Source of the DNA: Neofusicoccum parvum
Lineage: Eukaryota; Ascomycota; Dothideomycetes; Botryosphaeriales; Botryosphaeriaceae
Length of the DNA stretch: 64,000 nucleotides
Direction: 5' to 3'
NCBI GenBank assembly: GCA_020912385.1
Contig: CP087210.1
Location: 1,488,001 to 1,552,000, forward strand
The position numbers and the translations under genes are program-made. The notes below the pieces were generated by a model that did not search any database, had not been told where the DNA came from, and worked only from the letters and a program-made list of their open reading frames with translations. This document shows positions 53,307 through 64,000 of this stretch, one piece after another. The stretch's first letter is position 1; every line of letters begins with the position of its first letter.

Positions 53307-56300
53307 ATGGATGCCGCCTCCACGCTGAGCGGAACGGCCGCATCCCAGGACACGTCGGCCTTCTCTTCGTTTGCCTCGACTGCCGCCGTGCCGCCTTCTG
53401 CCTCGCCTGCAGCCAAGGCTTCGAGCACCTCGTCGACGCCTGCCATGCCCGCCCACCACGAGGTCTCGAAAACCGTCCAGACACAGGTGCTGGACCCGTA
53501 TGCCGCTCTCGGCCAGCTTTCGTACGCCCCTACGACCCAGACCACCGTAGTGACCACGACCACGACCACGACAACATCCTTTCCCCCCTTGATTCTGAAC
53601 GCCCCTCGCCACCTCCGCGAGCGCGACCCCAAACAATACCCCCTGGCGGCGTCCCCCACACCACAGGCAATAAAGGAGTTCAGCTTCAATATCGGAGGAA
53701 GGCAGGCTCGCTTCCGAGAGGCAGACGACGCTCAAAACACACTCGAAGAGGTACGCACTCAAAGCAGCTGGCAGACAAATGCCGATCGAGTCTCTTCGCT
53801 CGGAACACGCTGTCTACTCTTTCTTGCAACTGTGCGGCTAATCCGAGACATCCCAGTATAACCAGCAGTATGCTGCTTTGCAATCCTCGAACGGCACGCT
53901 TTCGGCAAAGCAAGCTTCGGAATCCAGCATGGACACTCCGAGCCAAGTAGCGAAGAGGAAAAGCATCACCAACGCACCGGCACCCCTTGCTCGCAACTCC
54001 AGAAAACGATCTGCATCACCAGTCTCCATCGCTGAAGCTGCCGAGTTAGCTAGCCTGTCACGCCGCAAGAGACCCCGTCCCACCGTGCCCCGGTCCGCTG
54101 CAGGCTCAGCGGAGATTCCTCCTCTCACTCGCAACAATTCGTTTCAGGCCTCACGGTACCTTGACACCACAACACCTGCCACGCCGGACACAGATACAGG
54201 CAGCTCAGGGCAATTAAAGATACCCAAGGCGCGGGGTGGACTGCGGAGGCCAGGCTCGAGAGCAGGGTCAAGTCGGGACCAGGCTGTCCAGCGCTTGTCA
54301 AGCTTACAGAGCATGTCGGAGGAGTGGCGATCACAGAACAAGGATGGCGCGACTCGTACATCTCACAATGCTCTAGAGGACTCCAAGGGTTCTGCTGAGA
54401 CCAGAGATACACATTCTTCCGGTCCGGGAATTGAGGACCCAGTCACAGGAGTCTCTGCCACCCCACCCATCGCCGAAACTGACCTGGAGCCGGTACTGCC
54501 TGTTGAGGAGGATCTCGGAAGGCGACCAAGGACTGCCCGCCCGAACTCTCTTCAGAATCTCGCTGCACAAGATGCTAGCCTTCCGAGCCCGAGCCTTTCT
54601 CCTATCACCGCGGCTGCTAACCTGGCCCACCACGCAAACTTCCCTGGGATGCTTGGAGCTGAAGATGACGACGACGAAAACGATGTCTCTAGTCTCGATA
54701 TTGAACGGGAGAGAGGGGACGAAAGAAACGATGGAAAGGGCCGCGAGTTAGCTTTAACCGAACAGGGTGTGAACGAGTCAGGATATGCCCTTACACTCTC
54801 CGAGGCTGAACAGCAGGTCGCAGTCCCCACCATGATGGATATCCCGGTGATGGTCGACGCCTTCGACGCTATGCCCGACGATCTTAAGACGTACGTTATG
54901 TACCAGTTCCTCCGCCGCTGCGCCAAGCCGACTCTACACTTTGTTGCCAACGTTGTCAACCCAGCTTTGAAGATTGATTTCTTGGGCCTCCTTCCTCTGG
55001 AGTTGAGCTTGAATATCATTTCACATCTCGATGCACAAAGCATGTGTAGGGCCGCCCAGGTTTCGAAGAAGTGGAGGCAGGTAATAAACTCGGATGAGAA
55101 GGCATGGAAGAGCTTGTTGGACAAGAACGGATATGTACTGCCAGACGGTGAACTGGAGCGTGCCATAAGAGAAGGTTGGGGCTGGCAATTCGGGCAGGAT
55201 AGTTGGGAGCGAGATCTCAGCGGACTATCTGCATTGGGGGCCGTATCGGACAGCGAGGCGCCTTCTGCATTGTCGTCACCTCAGAACGCCCTAACTATCG
55301 CAAACAGCTCTACGCGCCCGAAACGGAAAGCATCGAGCAAGTACTCCACCAACAGTAAGAGGCGCCGCACGAAGGGACCGAGTGCATCACCATCAAAGAC
55401 TCAGCCTCAAACGTCAAGTCTTCTCTCCTCCCTGGCTAGCGCGCATGGACCAATTGCTTACGCTAATGCTGCTGCCTTGGCTGTCCCGAACCCCACCATC
55501 GGACTCTCCAGCCTGAGGAACCTCCATCTTTTCAAATCACTCTACCAACGTCACCACCTCATACGGAAGAGCTGGATGGACGTCGACTCCAAGCCGAAGC
55601 ACATCGCGTTCCGCGCGCATCAGAGGCATGTGGTCACCTGTCTCCAATTCGACACGGACAAGATTCTTACTGGAAGCGATGACACCAACATCAACGTTTA
55701 TGACACCAAGACCGGTGCACTCCGAACTCGGCTCAGTGGTCACGAAGGAGGTGTTTGGGCCTTGCAGTATTGGGGAAACATCCTTGTCTCAGGCTCTACT
55801 GATCGATCGGTACGTGTTTGGGACATAGAGAAAGGCAAGTGTCTGCAGGTGTTCCAAGGCCATACATCGACTGTTCGGTGTCTAGTCATCCTGCAGCCGA
55901 CCGAGATCGGCAAAGATCCGGAAGGGAAGCCAATCATGATGCCAGAACGACCACTCATCATTACCGGCTCCCGTGACTCCAGCCTTCGCGTTTGGAAGCT
56001 TCCGAGCCTTGATGATCCTGGCATCTTTCAAGCTACCGCACCGTCGAACGACCGGGATAACCCTTACTTTATCCGCGCTCTGACCGGTCATCATCACTCC
56101 GTTCGCGCTATTGCTGCTCACGGCGACACTCTCGTGAGCGGTTCATACGACACGAGCGTGCGCGTCTGGAAGATATCTACGGGCGAGGTTCTGCATCGTC
56201 TAAACGGCCACACGCAGAAGGTCTACAGTGTTGTTTTGGATCATGCCCGCAATCGTTGCATCTCCGGTTCCATGGACAACCTCGTGAAAGTCTGGTCCCT

Positions 56301-56842
56301 CGAAACTGGCGCATGCCTGTTTAACCTTGAGGGTCACACTTCACTCGTTGGATTACTTGATCTCTCTCACGAGCGTCTCGTCTCTGCCGCCGCCGACTCC
56401 ACGCTGCGCATTTGGGATCCTGAAAATGGCCAATGCAAGGCGACTCTCACGGCCCACACGGGTGCCATTACTTGCTTTCAACATGATGGCCAGAAGGTCA
56501 TCAGTGGCAGCGACCGTACCCTGAAGATGTGGAACGTGAAGACGGGCGAGTGCGTCAAAGACCTCCTGACGGATCTGAGCGGCGTCTGGCAGGTCAAGTT
56601 CAATGAGAGGAGGTGTGTTGCCGCCGTGCAAAGGAACAGTTTGACTTACATTGAGGTAAGGTCCCCCGACTTTTACTGTGACTGCAGCCAAATTAACAAA
56701 ATTTCAACAGGTTTTGGACTTTGGTGCTTCCCGGGATGGTGCTCCTGAAGATCAGCGCGGCCGACGTATCGTTGTTGACAGTCGAGGCCGCGAAATCGAG
56801 GACGTCGACGAAACAGTCGAGCTTGTTGAAGCACAAGCATAA
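53307..56842 (+). CDS. cdc4: Cdc4, F-box/WD40 SCF ubiquitin ligase adaptor
   Basis: Three exons (53307-53750, 53857-56655 and 56711-56842; introns of 106 and 55 nt) encode 1124 residues. The N-terminal 330 residues are Ser/Thr/Pro-rich and include an NLS-like SRRKRPRPTVPR. A dimerisation-type helix (PDDLKTYVMYQFLRRCAKPT) precedes the F-box (KIDFLGLLPLELSLNIISHL, then MCRAAQVSKKWRQVINSDEK). After a Lys/Arg-rich insert (TRPKRKASSKYSTNSKRRRT) come at least seven WD repeats, for example ILTGSDDTNINVYDTKTGAL, NILVSGSTDRSVRVWDIEKG, TLVSGSYDTSVRVWKISTGE and VISGSDRTLKMWNVKTGE. Cdc4 selects phosphorylated proteins such as cell-cycle inhibitors for ubiquitination in the nucleus. The last exon supplies VLDFGASRDGAPEDQRGRRI, typical of fungal Cdc4 ends. 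The acceptor at 53856 was preferred over nearby AGs because of its GGCTAATCC branch point. Confidence 0.95.
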
Positions 56843-57395
56843 TGTTGCATCGTCACAACCAACCTTCTTCCGTTCACGCTTCCGGATCTACCTTGATTCA
56901 AAAGCATACATTACCCACGGCTTATTTTTTTTTCTTTGACTTCAACTTTATACCCAATACATGGTTATGACTTTTCACACGATCAGGGGAGATTGTGACA
57001 GCCCTGCATAGTCCAGTTGTCGGGCAGGCTTCTGCTATTAGTGTGGGACGGCGAACGAATGGTTCTCGGAGTCTGCGGAAAGCACGAGCTCTTTCACGAA
57101 TACACTGAGATGCATGTCTATTGCACGGTACTTTGTTTATTACTGTCATTTCGAATTCTTATCAGTGACTGGAGTAGAATAGGTTAGGGTCTGGGTTGTG
57201 TTTTTAAACATAGTCCATTTTCTTTGGTTTTCTTGACACCACAAAAGGGACAGAGGAACTATACATACCCGTTACGAAATTATAAAATATTTGGAGTTCG
57301 TATTATTGTTGTCTCTTGAGCTTGTGAATGAGTAAAAGCATGCTGCTTGCGTGATGATTCGTTCCTCATCACAATAGCACTATTTTGCTCCACCT
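56843..57395. other. convergent 3' region
   Basis: AT-rich DNA between two convergent genes with T-runs near 56930 and 57240. No gene is seen. Confidence 0.6.
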
Positions 57396-60300
57396 TCACA
57401 GAAACCCCTCAGCCCGCCACCTCTCCAGCCACAACCCCACCATCTCCGCATCCACAGCACCCGCATCCCGCACGCTTGCCGTCACGAACTCGACGCCTTC
57501 CCCGGTCTTTCCTCCCCCGGCCGCCGCGTCCTCGGACCCGTCCGCCGCCGCCATCTCCTGGAAGAAGCCCAGGAGCTTCAGTCCCGGGACGTCGTGCCGC
57601 CCCTCCTCGGCCGCCTTCTCGAGCAGCGCCACCCAGGCGGGCATGCTGATCGTGTCGAAGGCAGAGATGGCGGGAGAGGTTGTTGCTGCCGCGCTGGCGA
57701 GGGTGGCAAGGAAGGTGGACCAGGAGATCGTGGAGGGGTTGACGAGGTTGTGGACGGTGTATGCCGCGGTGTTGGCTTCGCCGTCGCATCTGGTTTCTTG
57801 GGGGAAGAGTGCCGAGGCGATGCTGGTCGCGCAGGTGTCGACGGGGAGCCAGTTCACGGGGGTGGAGGGGAGGGAAGGGAGGGCGTGGAGGTGGTGGAGG
57901 CCGGTGGAGAGCATGATGGGCCACCTGCGGGGTCGGGTTGGTTAGTCTGGTGGAGTTGTTGGCGGTGGGTGAGGAGATCGAGGCTTACATCTCGGTGCTG
58001 TTCCAGACGCCGAGGCGTGAGTGGCCGCAGAGCTGGCCGACGCGGAAGAGTTTGACGGGGATCGAGAGGGCAGTGGCGTAGTGTTGGGTTATTTTCTCGA
58101 CTGCTGCAGGTTAGGCTTCTTTCATGTCCGTAGTTCTCCGGGTGTTGCAACTTACTGATGAATTTGCTCTGAGCGTAGCCAGTGTTCAAAGCCATTAGCG
58201 GGTCATCGCCGACAGGGCTTTCTTGTATCTGCTGGCCTTTGGCTGCTTCTCCCATGCAAGCGGCGACGCTGCTCATGAAAGAGAAAGTCTTTCTAGTGCC
58301 GGCGGAGCAGAATGAGAGGAGATTCATAGCTCCTGCTTATTGTCAGTCTCGTGAAAAATGATGTGGGGTGTCTACTCGACCTACCGCTTAAGCAGTCTGC
58401 TTCGAACATCTCGACGCGCTGATTGAAGTCCATCTTCCAAGCATTGTGGATGACAACCGTGACCTCGTTCAAGAGCTGGTCGTAGGCCTCAGGCGTCAGC
58501 CCGAGCTTTGCATCCTTCATGTCGTACGGGACTGCGCGGATCTTGCCGCTCGAGTAGACTTCTTCCGCATAGCCCCTCTTTTTCAATGACTCCACGACCT
58601 TGCCCTGAGGATCCTGCCCACGGATGGCACAGTACAGCCTTTTGACTCCAGGATCCTGGACGAAAGCTTCCAGTAAAGCATTCCCAAGAGCTCCACTGGC
58701 ACCAGTCAGATAAATGACTTCGCCATCCGTACTAGAAGATTTCTTAGGGGGAGGTCGAGAAACCTCCCAGCTGTCAATGATGCCGTTATACTTTTCAATC
58801 GTTGCCCTGATCCACTTGAGCCTCTCCCCTTCATTCGATGCAACCACCTCTCCGGAGCTTGACTTTGTCAGGTAGCCATACAGCTTCTCCAGAGTTGGGT
58901 ACTCGAAGATGAACATGAGCGGGAACGCACCAAACCGCTTAACAAGCTTCGACCTCAGCTTGACAGCACCCTGTGAGTTCAAGCCTAAATCGTAGAAGCT
59001 CTTTTGCGGCTCCACATCCACAAGCTCTCTCTGGCAGACTTCAGCGATGGCAGCTCTGATGAAGTCCAAGTCCGACAACCCGTCATCCGCACCGGCGTCG
59101 GCGCCATCAGTCTCTCCTCCGCCGCCGCCGAGGTGCCGCTCATACAGCTCCTCGACGCGGCCACCATACATCTTCCACGCCTCCTTCCTCCGCACATTCC
59201 CCTTCGGCGTAACCGGCAGGCCCTCCCCCTTGCCCAGCACCAGCAGCATCGCTCGCTCGATCCGCGAGTGCGCCGCCGCCGCCTCGTTGCACCTCTCCAC
59301 CGCGTCCCACACCCTGCGCTCCAACTCCTCCCTCCCGCTCCCGTCCCACGCCTCGTCCGCCACCTCGACGACCGCCGCCACGCACGGCCGCCCGCTCCCG
59401 AACACGGCGGCCTTGCGCACGACCGGCCTGCCGCCCTCCTCCAGCGCCATCTGCGCGGCGCCCGCGTGCGTCTTCTCGCCGTTGTCGTGCACGAGGACGT
59501 CGTCGCGGCGGCCCAGCAGCGCGAAGAAGCCGCTGGCGGGCGGGTCCTCGACGAACAGGTCGTTGGTGCGGTAGGGGTCGGGCGCGGCGTCGCCGGCGAG
59601 CCAGAGCTCGGCGGCCAGCGGGAAGCCGCGGTGCACGACGCACTCGAACAGGCCGTCGCCGAGCGGCTCCATGCGCACCAGCGGCGACTCCGGGTACAGG
59701 TTGCGCACGCGGTAGCAGTGCGGGTTGGCGCGCGTGTGCGGGATGGTGCGGAAGGGCGGCCCGATCTCCGTGCTGCCGTACGTGGTCTTGACGTTGGCGC
59801 CCAGCCGGGTGAGCGTGTCCAGGAGCGTCGGGGACAGCGGGGCGCCGCCCGGCTGGAGGATTTTGAGGGAGGTGAGGGGCGTGAAGTCTTGGGTCGTGGC
59901 GGAGAGGTAGGCGTGGAGATCTTCGATGACGCTGGGGGCGCAGTGCAGGCAGTCGGCGGGGAGGTTGAGGGCGGAGAGAGCGCGGAAGGCGGAGAGGATG
60001 GCGCTGGGGGCGGGTGGCCAGTTGACCGGGGGCAGGGTCGTAGGAAGGCCGTTGGGGAAGCCGCTGAGGGCGATGGAGACGCCAGCGATGTGGAACCTGG
60101 GGTTTTTTTAGTGGAAGTGAGCTTGAGGGCTTACTGGCTCCGTCGTGTAGAGTTATTGGAAGAATCCGCGCAACCAAAGGGATATTAAAGGAAACCTACA
60201 GCGGGAAACAAAGATACCAATTCTCCACCACAAAATCCGGGAACAGACGGTACATCCTCGCAATTAGGCACAGACTTCTATTCGTATGGATAATCGGCTT

Positions 60301-61047
60301 GGGTAGACCAGTTGATCCGGAGGAATGAATGATCATGGCCTGCAGATTCCACTCATCATCAGTGACAAACCCAGGGGGTGCTTCTTTCGCAGGAATTCCG
60401 GCAGTTTCCAACTCTTTCAAAGCGATCAAGCTGACATGTGGCTGAGGAAAGCCTTCGGCGGAGAGAACGGCCGCATTGCTCTCATCCGCGATGATGCCCA
60501 CGGCGTCGCAGACGTTGATCAGGTGGTCACGGGCAGCCGGGGCATTCTTATTGCTGAGCAGCAACACGCGGATGTGGAGCTTGACCAAGGCTATCTGGGT
60601 GACCAGATAATCGATGGTGTTGCCATTGCCCAAGAGGGCAATGGTTGGCTGCTTTGCACGCTCGTTCGCGCCGTCGATCTCCCGCTGAAACTTCTGGGCA
60701 TAGTGGGTGGCCGCAGCAGTCACGAGCTTGTCAAAGTCTTGCCAGCTCACGATAGTGAAGGATTCCCCAGTCGGATACAGGAATGCTGGTTGCGACGGCT
60801 GGACAGCTGCGTTGTACCTGACCAAGGCGGCAAGGCTGGTGAGCTCCGGGTTCGCGAATCTGATAGTCTTGTCAGCGCGTGAAGACGAAGGCAGCAGTGT
60901 CACTACACACCTCGCGCTATGCGGATGACCGTGCAAGTTCCACAGCTTCTTGAGTCTTTCATCTGCGTCTTCTGGAGGCAGAACGCTGGGGTCTGTGATG
61001 GGAGGAACCTGCTCTGTTGCCAGATCGGCCAACGCGACGGGCGCCAT
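57396..61047 (-). CDS. NRPS-like enzyme: adenylation, carrier and reductase domains
   Basis: Five exons (61047-60200, 60096-58385, 58332-58156, 58100-57989 and 57924-57396) give 1125 residues, normal for single-module A-T-R enzymes. Adenylation domain, about 30-630: core motif SSGSTGLPKPIIHTN, then KTTYGSTEIG and YRTNDLFVEDP. Carrier domain, about 690-770: SFYDLGLNSQGAVKLRSKLV, where the phosphopantetheine Ser is present but in NSQ in place of the usual DSL. Reductase domain, from about 820: nucleotide-binding VIYLTGASGALGNALLEAF, YDMKDAKLGL, HNAWKMDFNQ, and catalytic TGYAQSKF (Tyr and Lys) across the third intron. It would activate an aromatic or amino carboxylic acid and reduce it to an aldehyde or alcohol. 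Substrate is not predictable. No condensation domain. Divergent from an NCS1 permease with 593 bp between the starts. Confidence 0.9.
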
Positions 61048-61640
61048 ACTGACCCGCAGACAGAGCAAGACGCACTGAGATCAGGCAAGGACCACGGCGG
61101 ATGAGAGAGAATTAGGGAGTCAGAGTGCAGCTCTATTTCAACAAAAGCTCAGGATTGCGTGAGGCTCCGCTCGAATGATTCCATTCCGGGCAAGTCGGCT
61201 TCGGCGAACCAGCAGCATTAACCTTTGCTAAGAAATACTGGCAGCCGGCACGAGCTTTGACTGATCGAAACACGAAACCCCATCCCTGCACCAGCCTAAG
61301 TAGTGGCTAGTTTGCACCCTCCCAGTCGCTGTTGATATGCGATTGATAAGTTGCGCGGCGTCGGCTTATCGCCCGGCCACCCGTGCTGGCGGCGGAGATA
61401 GGCCAAAATCGGCCGCTGTTGCCCTGTCCTTGGCCTCCCAGCTCCCGAGGTGGCACGGATCGGCACCCCATACAGTCCACTGCTCACGAGATGGCTTTGC
61501 GATAGTGCCGATAAGGTTTTAGAGATGATACTTGACCGTCAAAAAGTCGGTAGGCGCCTTGCCGACCGCTTGACCACTCCCCGGATGCCTCACTCTCTCC
61601 TCTCTCTTGTCTGAACGGAGCAGAACGTTGAGCAGCAAAC
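61048..61640. promoter_or_regulatory. bidirectional promoter, NRPS-like gene / permease
   Basis: 593 bp between divergent start codons. No TATA box is obvious. A regulatory link of the two genes is inferred from layout only. Confidence 0.5.
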
Positions 61641-63459
61641 ATGGGCCTCCGCAAGCGTCTCGAACTGTACTCTGACACCCCGGAGCTGGGGGCTGAGGGA
61701 GATGGTCCGGTGTCGAACAAGGACCTCGATCCGGTGCCGCTGGGCTCGCCGCAGCGGACGTGGACTTGGCCCAGTCTGCTCGGCTTCTGGATTGCTGAGG
61801 CATTCTCAATTTCCATGTATCAAGGTGAGTGGTCCTGAACCAGGGGTCTTGCCTTCGAGAAAAGCCTGCGTGGTGAACGGCTTCAAGACGAACAGCAACT
61901 GACCAGATCGGGCAACGAACAGTTTCCTCAACATCCGTCAACAAAGGCCTGAATCCCGGTCTCGCCATCCTCGCAGTCCTCATTGGCCACGCCATCGTAT
62001 GCATTCCTGCGATGCTGGATGGTTACGTGGGCAGCATCTTCGGCATCAACTTCCCCATCTTCACACGGGCCAGCTTCGGAATGCGAGGCTCGTACTTCGC
62101 TGTCTTCGTGCGTGGAGTCGTAGCCTGTATCTGGTTTGGCACGCAGTCCTTCCAGGGGGGCCAATGCCTTCAGATCATGATTTCGGCCATCTGGCCCAGC
62201 TTCAACGACTTCCCCAACCATCTGCCAGAGAGCGCCCACGTCACCAGCGCGGAGCTGTTGTGCTTTTTCCTGTTCATCATTGTTCAGTTGCCCCTGCTGT
62301 GGCTGCACGTGTCGAGTCTCCGGTACATGTTCATGGCGAAGACTATTGTAATGCCGGTGTTCGGATTGACGCTGTTCATCTGGGCTCTCGTGGCTGGTAA
62401 GCGCTTGACCAATCCCATGCGATGAGAATAGTCTACTGACATGGATCCATCTTTCCATAGCACACGGCTTTGGTCCCACCTTCTCCAAGCCCACACAGAT
62501 CAAGGACGGTACACCCGTCGCCGTTGTCTTCTTCCAGTGCGTGACCACGGCCATTGGACCCAAAGCGACGCTCGCGCTTAACATGCCCGACTTCACGCGT
62601 TATGCCAAGTACCCGCGCCAAGTTTTCTGGACGCAAGCTGTCGGCTTGATAGTGCTGGTGACCATGTGCGGTGTTCTCGGTGCCACCGTGTCATCCGCGG
62701 CCGAAGTAATATACGGGGAGGTGACCTGGAACCCGCTGGAAGTGGCCGTGCTATGGAACAACCGCGCCGCCCAGTTCTTCGCCGGCTTGTGCTGGGCCTT
62801 TGCCGTCATTGGAACGAACATTTCCGCCAACAGCGTCAGCTTCTCAAACGACCTCGCGCTATGGTTCCCTAAGTACATCAACAACCGCCGTGGTGCGTAC
62901 ATCTGCGCAATCCTGGGTATTTGTGCCGTGCCGTGGAACATTCAGTACAAGTAAGTTCTACACTGAAATGGTGTCTGAAGCATAGACCGTGGCTAATTGA
63001 ATTGATAGTGCCAAATCGTTTTCCTCATTCCTGGGTGGCTACTCGCTGTTTTTGGGCGCCATCGCTGGCATCATCATCGTTGACTTCTGGATATGCCGCT
63101 CGCGCCGTCTTTCAGTTTCCTCTCTATACAGCACTCACGGCATTCATTGGTATACCGGTGGCGTAAACTTCCGCGCCGTCATCGCATTTATTTGCGGCAT
63201 TGTACCTAACATGCCTGGGCTGGCTGCTGCGTGCGGCCAGAGCGGAGTGCCTAAGGGAGCCACATATCTGTACAGCTTGAGCTGGCTGGTGAGCACTCTG
63301 GTCGCGGGCTTTGTGTATTGGACGGCATGGAAGGTGAAGCCGTTTCCGGTGGACGAGAAGAGAGAGCTGTACATCGAGGGCAGTGACGCGGAAACATCCG
63401 CGGCCGAGACGCACTTCATTGTTGGGAAAGGCAAGGATGCGAGGGATGCTGGGGTTTAG
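61641..63459 (+). CDS. NCS1 family permease (purine/pyrimidine, allantoin or thiamine type)
   Basis: Four exons (61641-61824, 61923-62396, 62461-62950 and 63009-63459; introns of 98, 64 and 58 nt) encode 532 residues. About twelve membrane segments can be seen. Family landmarks are PQRTWTWPSLLGFWIAEAFS near the start, GHAIVCIPAMLDGYVGSIFG, NFPIFTRASFGMRGSYFAVF, RGVVACIWFGTQSFQGGQC, LNMPDFTRYAKYPRQVFWTQ, FAVIGTNISANSVSFSNDLA and LGAIAGIIIVDFWICRSRR. NCS1 proteins are plasma-membrane proton symporters of the Fur subfamily: they import uracil, uridine, allantoin, thiamine or related compounds. The exact substrate cannot be read. The short cytosolic C-terminus (DAETSAAETHFIVGKGKDAR) lacks long tails seen in some members. 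The orientation suggests shared control with the NRPS-like gene. Confidence 0.92.
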
Positions 63460-64000
63460 AGTTGAACAGACCCTGCGTCAAGTGAGCGAGTAATGTAGGA
63501 ATAATGCCAGAGCGGATCGCAATTGTGCCTTGCGATGGACACAACGGGGGCTTTGCGGTGACAGCGGAGTTAAGTCCGCTGGAAAAGCTCGATCAGGAAG
63601 ACGATTAGCGGGAGACATCCGAGCGAGAGGTGGGCGCGCACGGCCAGGTGGTGGGGGAAAAAGGCAGGTCTGACGAAGAAAGCCCGAGACCCATCCGATG
63701 ACTGAGTCTGATGCTCCATCCGCTTGAAACGCCGCGGCCCTGCATGCAAAATTCGAGGCGACCCGAGCAAATCCCAGGCGGACGTGGTAATTTTTAGAAA
63801 AAGTACAAAGGAAAACAAGACGCTGCAGAGACTAGTGGCTGTATGCAAGGCCAGTGCAAGGCCGTCAACTTATTGAATGCGGATCCGTACGCAAGCGTCG
63901 ATTGCCGGGGCACTGTCCGCATGACGAATGGCGACGAGGGTATCCTGGCAGTGGAGACCGTGAACACAGATCAATAATGTCATTGGCCTTTCAAAGCTTC
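63460..64000. other. right edge, no gene seen
   Basis: 541 bases after the permease stop. A minus-strand frame (63848-63570) with a hydrophobic start is the only candidate, and it has no supporting signal. Confidence 0.45.

Noticed and set aside
59004..60188. 394-codon plus-strand frame
   Set aside because: Antisense shadow of the NRPS-like gene.
63570..63848. 92-codon minus-strand frame with hydrophobic start
   Set aside because: Could mimic a small secreted protein, but no Cys pattern, promoter or conservation can be seen.
1..64000. tRNA genes
   Set aside because: I looked for GGTTCGANNCC-type internal promoter boxes; the few near matches fall inside coding exons and lack a cloverleaf.

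Overview
The window is nuclear DNA from a filamentous ascomycete (Pezizomycotina). Reasons: many short introns (40-112 nt) with GT(A/G)(A/C)GT donors and CTGAC/CTAAC branch points 10-20 nt before the acceptor; a GC-leaning sequence; and a gene set typical of moulds (ENA sodium ATPase, CDC4, HOP1, STN1, a LaeA-like methyltransferase, an NRPS-like reductase, many secreted proteins). A dothideomycete is my best guess from the style of the hypothetical proteins, but nothing seen here proves the class. No tRNA, rRNA, CRISPR array or intact transposon was recognised.

Layout. 0-6.5 kb: a CorA-like membrane protein (-), a 66-residue micro-gene with three introns (-), and a protein kinase joined to a degenerate NACHT-like P-loop domain (+). 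7-21.6 kb: a polyQ/acidic protein (-), a SIT4-phosphatase-associated protein (-), ESCRT-III VPS60 (+), an ENA-type P-type ATPase (+) and an abundant-looking secreted protein (+). 22-26 kb: telomere protein STN1 (-), a ten-exon methyltransferase (-) and a Cys-containing hypothetical protein (-). 28.5-36.3 kb: a Cys-rich cell-surface protein (+), a mitochondrial NTF2-like protein (-), a DRAP-deaminase domain protein (-) divergent from a DnaJ protein (+), and a large modular Cys-rich secreted protein built by exon-pair duplication (+). 37-47 kb: a 1118-residue low-complexity protein (-), a 4.9-kb block with no convincing gene but a strong hairpin, a frameshifted Cys/Lys-rich gene (-) and dynactin subunit 6 (-). 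47.8-64 kb: meiotic HOP1 (-), CDC4 (+), then an NRPS-like adenylation/carrier/reductase enzyme (-) divergent from an NCS1 permease (+).

Most genes are independent housekeeping loci. Possible functional links are the divergent NRPS-like/permease pair (a minimal metabolite locus), the divergent deaminase/DnaJ pair sharing 260 bp of promoter, and the CorA-like/kinase-NACHT region, which resembles fungal immunity-type loci.

Gene models were spliced by hand. In every model with resolved ends the exon lengths sum to whole codons, which supports the junctions. Three introns use GC-AG ends. The polyQ gene (5' end unresolved) and the frameshifted gene are the two incomplete models.
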